This document shows positions 60,440 to 64,000 of a DNA stretch of 64,000 nucleotides, one piece after another. The position numbers and the translations under genes were made by a program. This DNA is from Sphingomonas sanxanigenens DSM 19645 = NX02 (GTDB taxonomy: Bacteria; Pseudomonadota; Alphaproteobacteria; Sphingomonadales; Sphingomonadaceae). The stretch is from NCBI RefSeq assembly GCF_000512205.2, contig NZ_CP006644.1, forward strand, positions 4,168,501 through 4,232,500, written 5' to 3'. The notes below the pieces were generated by a model. That model saw only the letters and a list, made by a program, of their open reading frames with translations. It had not been told where the DNA came from and made no database searches. The first letter of the stretch is position 1. The number at the start of each line of letters is the position of its first letter.

Positions 60440-63237
60440 CGTACTCCGAAGTTGAACTGGCGGCCGCTGTGCGTCAGCACGCTCAGGCGATTGGTCTCGT
60501 CGACGAACTGGTCGTTCTCCTCGTCGGTGAGGTTGATCGCCTCGATGCTCAGCTTGAGCTTCTCGGTGAGGTTGTAGCTGACCTGCGCGTCGAGGTTGAT
60601 GGTACGGTTGGTGCCGTTGAAGGCATTGCCCTCGGTGCCCGGCACTGCGGTGAGATACTTCGAGCGGTAGGCCACCGAGCCGCGGATCTGGAAGCGCTTG
60701 GTTTCGTAATAGAGCGTGCCGTTGGCGGCGTGCTTGGAAAGGCCGACCAGCGGCGCGGTGACCGAGGAACTGCCGTCCGCCGCGGTCAGATATTCGATGT
60801 TCGAGGTGACGTAGGTGTAGTTCGCCAGGACGCCGAAATTGGCGAGCAAGCCCGGCAGGAAGCTGAAGGGCTGCTGGACGTTGACCTCGAAGCCCTTGAG
60901 GATGCCGCCCGACGAATTGACCGGCTGGTTGACGATGAAGATATCGCTGGGCGAGGCGGTGGTGCCGTTCAGCAGCGAATCCGGCAGGCCTAGGCTGGCA
61001 TAGGGCACGCCCACGCTCAGCGACTGGACGAAGGTGCCGATATCCTTTCGGAAGCCCGAAACCGCATAGATCGCGCCCGGCGTGGGGTACCATTCGATCG
61101 ACACGTCGAGATTCTTCGACGAGATCGGCTGAAGGTCAGGATTGCCGGAGCTGAAGCTGCGATTGCCGCCCGAGACGTTGAGGTTGCCGCCGGGGCTGAG
61201 CGACGAGATGCCGGCGCGCGCCAGCGTCTTGGCGGCGGCGAAGCGCACTTGCAGATCGTCGGTGATGTTGCCGACGAGGTTGAGCGAGGGCAGCCAGCGG
61301 TCATAGCTGCGATCCGCCTGGACGAGGTTGATCGCGGTGCCCTGGCTGGCATAGCCGGTCGAGACCTGGTCGGTGTTGACGTAGCGCAGGCCGATATCGC
61401 CGCGGATCGGCACGCCGAACGTGTCGAGGTTGAACTGCGTCATGCCCCAGGCGCCGGTGTCTTCCTCTGTAACGGTGATGTAGGAGCCGCGCGCGGTGGC
61501 GTTCTCGACGCCGCCGGTCGCGTAGAGCGGATTGGTGTAGATGCCACCCTGATCGATGAAGGCGTTGAGATCAGGGACGATCCATGCGGTCGGCGTGCCG
61601 GCCGGCACGTTCAGCCCCTTGCCGAAGCCATCGAACAAGGTCGTCATGCCGGCAAGCTGCGCGGCGGTCAGCGGCGCGACCACGGTTTCGCCCGACAGCC
61701 GGCGGCGCTCCGTCGAATCATATTCGAACTTGCGCCAGTCGACGCCCGCCTTGAGCGTGACGACGTCATGCGCCTTCCACTCGACGAAGCCCTTGGCGGT
61801 GGTGAAGGCGTTGGTCACCGTCTGCGGACGGATGCGCACTTCGGATGTGCCGCTGAGGAAGGCGAAGCTGTTCGGATTGGTCACGTCCACGCCCGGCGAA
61901 ATCGTCGGGAAGCGGGTGGAGAAATCATATTGGAAGCCAGGCGTGTTGATCGCGTCGATCGTCACTGTCGTCTGGATCGGATTGGTGAAGTCCGATTTGG
62001 CGTAGCCGCCCATCAGGCCGATCTTGAAGCGGTCGCTGAACTCATGGTCGACCGCGCCGGTGACCTGGTAGAATTCGGTCTTGAGGATGTCGTAGCGCGC
62101 CTGCGAGCGCAGGTCGACACGGTCGAAGGTGCCCGAGACGATGTTGTTGTTCTCGTCGACCACACCGTCGCGGATGATCGTCTGGGGCTTGCCCGAGCCG
62201 GAACGGCTGAAGCTGATCGCCTGAAGCTGCGCTTCCTTGCGGGTGCCGTCGAGCCGCGAATAAAGCGCGTCGATCGACACCAATGTGCGGTCGGTGGGCT
62301 TGAACTGGATCGAGCCGGCGCCGCCGAGGCGCTTCTGGGAGATATCGTAGCTCACCAGGCCCGGAATGCGCGGGTGGAAGAGCGCGGTGTCGGGATCGTT
62401 GTTGTTGATCTGTCCGATCGTATAGCCTGGCAGGGTCGAGGCAGGATTGAAGCCCCCGTTGAAGCCGCCATAGGTCCAGCGCGTGATGTTCGCGCCTTCC
62501 TCGATCAGCTTGCGCTCCTCATAGGCGACCGACAGCAGCACGCCGAACGTGCCGTCCTCGGTCTGTGTGGTGACGAGGCCCGAGAGCCGTGGCGTCACCT
62601 TCTGCTTGAGATCGTTGTAGCTGGCCGCGGCGGAGAGCACCGCCGTGGGCTTGCGATAGTCGAGCGGCCGCGAGGTCTGGAGATCGACCGTGCCGCCCAG
62701 CGACCCTTCCTCCACGTCGGCCGTGGCCGTCTTGCGGACCGAGAGGTTGTTGAACAGGTCCGACGAGAAGATGTTGAAATCGAAGCCGCGACCGCGGTTG
62801 ACGCCGCCCGAATTGTCGGTGCCGCCGGTGGTGCCGATCGCTTCCATGCCGTTGATGCGGACGCGGGTATATTCGGGCCCGAGACCCCTGACCGAGATGT
62901 TGCGGCCCTCGCCGTTGACGCGGCTGATCGCCACGCCCGGGATGCGCTGCAGGGATTCGGCGAGGTTGAGATCGGGAAATTCCGCAATGTCCTCCGCCTT
63001 GATCGCGTCGATCGTGGCGGTCTCGTTGCGCTTGAGGTTCAGCGCGCTGTTGAGGCTGGCGCGGAAGCCGGTGACGACGATGTCCTGCGCGGCCTCTTGC
63101 GGCAATGCCGCGTCGGCCGCGGTGTCCGGCGATGCGCCGGTCGCATCGTCCTGTGCCAAGGCCGGTGCCGCGGCAGCTATTGATGCCAGCGCGCCCGAAA
63201 GGCTCAGGATCATCTTCAGTCGACGCGTGCCATTCAT
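60427..63237 (-). CDS. TonB-dependent receptor, Caulobacter/Xanthomonas (TIGR01782) type
   Basis: 936 residues. Signal peptide ending PALA-Q (about residue 29), TonB-box-like DIVVTG at 52-57, and the family phrase FRASLNSALNLKRNETATIDAIKAEDIAEFPDLNLAESLQRIPGVAISRVNGEGRNISVRGLGPEYTRVRINGMEAIG. The barrel ends in SGRQFNFGVRYAF. This subclass commonly imports sugars or sugar polymers in sphingomonads and Caulobacter. The divergent neighbour is an MFS transporter, a common pairing for sugar-acid uptake. ATG 63237 is the natural start. Confidence 0.93.
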   Translation of the reverse strand: MNGTRRLKMILSLSGALASIAAAAPALAQDDATGASPDTAADAALPQEAAQDIVVTGFRASLNSALNLKRNETATIDAIKAEDIAEFPDLNLAESLQRIPGVAISRVNGEGRNISVRGLGPEYTRVRINGMEAIGTTGGTDNSGGVNRGRGFDFNIFSSDLFNNLSVRKTATADVEEGSLGGTVDLQTSRPLDYRKPTAVLSAAASYNDLKQKVTPRLSGLVTTQTEDGTFGVLLSVAYEERKLIEEGANITRWTYGGFNGGFNPASTLPGYTIGQINNNDPDTALFHPRIPGLVSYDISQKRLGGAGSIQFKPTDRTLVSIDALYSRLDGTRKEAQLQAISFSRSGSGKPQTIIRDGVVDENNNIVSGTFDRVDLRSQARYDILKTEFYQVTGAVDHEFSDRFKIGLMGGYAKSDFTNPIQTTVTIDAINTPGFQYDFSTRFPTISPGVDVTNPNSFAFLSGTSEVRIRPQTVTNAFTTAKGFVEWKAHDVVTLKAGVDWRKFEYDSTERRRLSGETVVAPLTAAQLAGMTTLFDGFGKGLNVPAGTPTAWIVPDLNAFIDQGGIYTNPLYATGGVENATARGSYITVTEEDTGAWGMTQFNLDTFGVPIRGDIGLRYVNTDQVSTGYASQGTAINLVQADRSYDRWLPSLNLVGNITDDLQVRFAAAKTLARAGISSLSPGGNLNVSGGNRSFSSGNPDLQPISSKNLDVSIEWYPTPGAIYAVSGFRKDIGTFVQSLSVGVPYASLGLPDSLLNGTTASPSDIFIVNQPVNSSGGILKGFEVNVQQPFSFLPGLLANFGVLANYTYVTSNIEYLTAADGSSSVTAPLVGLSKHAANGTLYYETKRFQIRGSVAYRSKYLTAVPGTEGNAFNGTNRTINLDAQVSYNLTEKLKLSIEAINLTDEENDQFVDETNRLSVLTHSGRQFNFGVRYAF

Positions 63238-63482
63238 GGCCTCACTCCCCTATTTGTGCGCGCGCTGCGCTTATGCTGCCCGGCCTTGGCGCCGGATCGG
63301 ACCATGATTCGATAGCGCCGGTCTGCCGCCGAACGCCAACCTCAATGAGGCATGGATCGATGCACGGCTTGCACTGATCGGTGAATGCCGGCCGACGCGG
63401 CTCTCGGATCAAGCCAAGATATGGATTGATCATGTCCGTTTTCGACTTGGACCGTGGTGGATACGACGGCTAGCGTGAGAGG
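63238..63482. promoter_or_regulatory. Divergent promoter region between receptor and MFS genes
   Basis: 245 bases without a gene, shared by the two divergent starts. It should hold both promoters and any operator, but I see no convincing -35/-10 pair or clear dyad. Confidence 0.4.
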
Positions 63483-64000
63483 ATGGATGGTCCGACCGCC
63501 CCGGCAGATGGGCGGCACGATGAGGAGAGCCCGACCTTGTTCCGAGCTGCAGCCGCCGACGCCGCCGAGAAACCGAGCCACGTCCGCCACCGGATCATTG
63601 CGCTGATCTTCATCATCACGTCGATCAACTATGCCGATCGCGCAACATTCTCGATCGCGGGCAACGCCGCCGCGGGCGAGCTGGGTCTGGGCTCGGTGCA
63701 GATGGGCTTCATCCTCTCCGCCTTCGCCTGGGCCTATGTGCTGGCGCAGATTCCCGGCGGCGCGCTGCTCGACCGGTTCGGCACCAAGCGCATTTATGCG
63801 GGTGCCATCGCGCTCTGGTCCGTCTTCACCGCGCTGCAGGGCACGGTGGGATTCCTCGTCGGGCTGCCGATCGTCACTACCTTGTTCGCATTACGCTTCC
63901 TGGTCGGGCTTGCCGAGGCGCCGTCCTTCCCGGGCAATGCGCGGCTGGTCGCCGCCTGGTTCCCGGGGCCGGAACGCGGCACCGCCTCGGCGATCTTCAA
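63483..64000 (+). CDS. MFS transporter, anion:cation symporter-like (3' end outside window)
   Basis: Visible part about 172 residues. HRIIALIFIITSINYADRATFSIAGNAAAGELGLGSVQMGFILSAFAWAYVLAQIPGGALLDRFGTKRIYAGAIALWSVFTAL shows the first three membrane helices and the MFS loop motif (GGxLxDRFGTKR). The INYADRATFS phrase is typical of the ACS family (glucarate, galactonate and hexuronate importers). ATG 63483 follows GAGAGG; a TTG at 63537 with GAGGAG upstream is an alternative start. The gene continues past base 64000. Confidence 0.88.
   Translation, partial: MDGPTAPADGRHDEESPTLFRAAAADAAEKPSHVRHRIIALIFIITSINYADRATFSIAGNAAAGELGLGSVQMGFILSAFAWAYVLAQIPGGALLDRFGTKRIYAGAIALWSVFTALQGTVGFLVGLPIVTTLFALRFLVGLAEAPSFPGNARLVAAWFPGPERGTASAIF

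Noticed and set aside
1..64000. tRNA, rRNA, riboswitch or origin sequences
   Set aside because: No cloverleaf-like or otherwise recognisable RNA gene or DnaA-box cluster was found by reading; absence cannot be proven without a covariance search.

Overview
The window is high-GC alphaproteobacterial DNA. The trb gene set with its DUF2274 partner, the Caulobacter/Xanthomonas-type TonB-dependent receptors, the codon choice and the IS families all point to a sphingomonad (Sphingomonas, Sphingobium, Novosphingobium or a relative). The genus cannot be fixed from sequence alone. All names below rest on reading the translations; no database search was possible.

Layout. (1) 1-6569, + strand: distal half of a P-type (trb) conjugation operon, trbE (partial)-trbJ-trbL-trbF-trbG-trbI-DUF2274-AlpA-like regulator. 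(2) 6932-14159, - strand: a nutrient-scavenging module made of a Tat-exported phospholipase C, a TonB-dependent receptor, a regulator with two fused TetR DNA-binding domains and a GPH-type symporter. A 14-base sequence repeated at both ends of the module is a candidate operator. Remnants of a metallophosphoesterase and of another gene follow. (3) 14647-24761: a mobile-element zone. It holds a secreted DUF5648 protein, an intact IS630-type IS, a frameshifted orphan RHS/jelly-roll gene, and an IS66-family element whose tnpC is split by a serine-recombinase element. The recombinase gene of that element is itself split by an IS256-family element with a perfect 8-bp target duplication. The outer IS66 truncates a REP-type (RAYT) transposase. 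(4) 24894-38367, - strand: a 4330-residue RHS/YD-repeat protein with a LysM module and a C-terminal HELGH zinc-metallopeptidase domain, overlapped at its 3' end by a short exported or lipoprotein-like gene that is a candidate immunity protein. (5) 38551-58837: a TPR gene (+), then one long - strand flagellar operon read fliQ-fliR-flhB-flhA-flgF-flgG-flgA-flgH-flgI-flgB-flgC-fliE-fliF-(small ORF)-fliH-fliI-fliJ-fliK-flgD-flgE-fliM-fliN-fliO-fliP-fliA-TPR-small ORF. (6) 58942-60439: a scar containing an IS3-like end, unassigned ORFs and a truncated tyrosine integrase. (7) 60427-64000: a TonB-dependent receptor (-) with a clear terminator, divergent from an MFS transporter (+) that runs off the window.

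How the genes work together. The trb genes would build the mating-pair channel of an integrated conjugative element. The phospholipase module would release and take up products of phosphocholine lipids or related substrates under TetR control. The flagellar operon encodes the export gate, ATPase complex, rod, hook and rings, but in this window no recognisable FliG, flagellin, hook-associated proteins or stator. The RHS locus looks like a toxin-immunity pair whose export route is not visible nearby.

The most interesting items are the giant RHS metallopeptidase with its overlapping candidate immunity gene, the three-level nested transposon with a 54-bp in-frame palindromic insertion, the double-TetR regulator with paired candidate operators, and the atypical flagellar set (no visible FliG, short FliM and FliF, FlhB with NPIH instead of NPTH).
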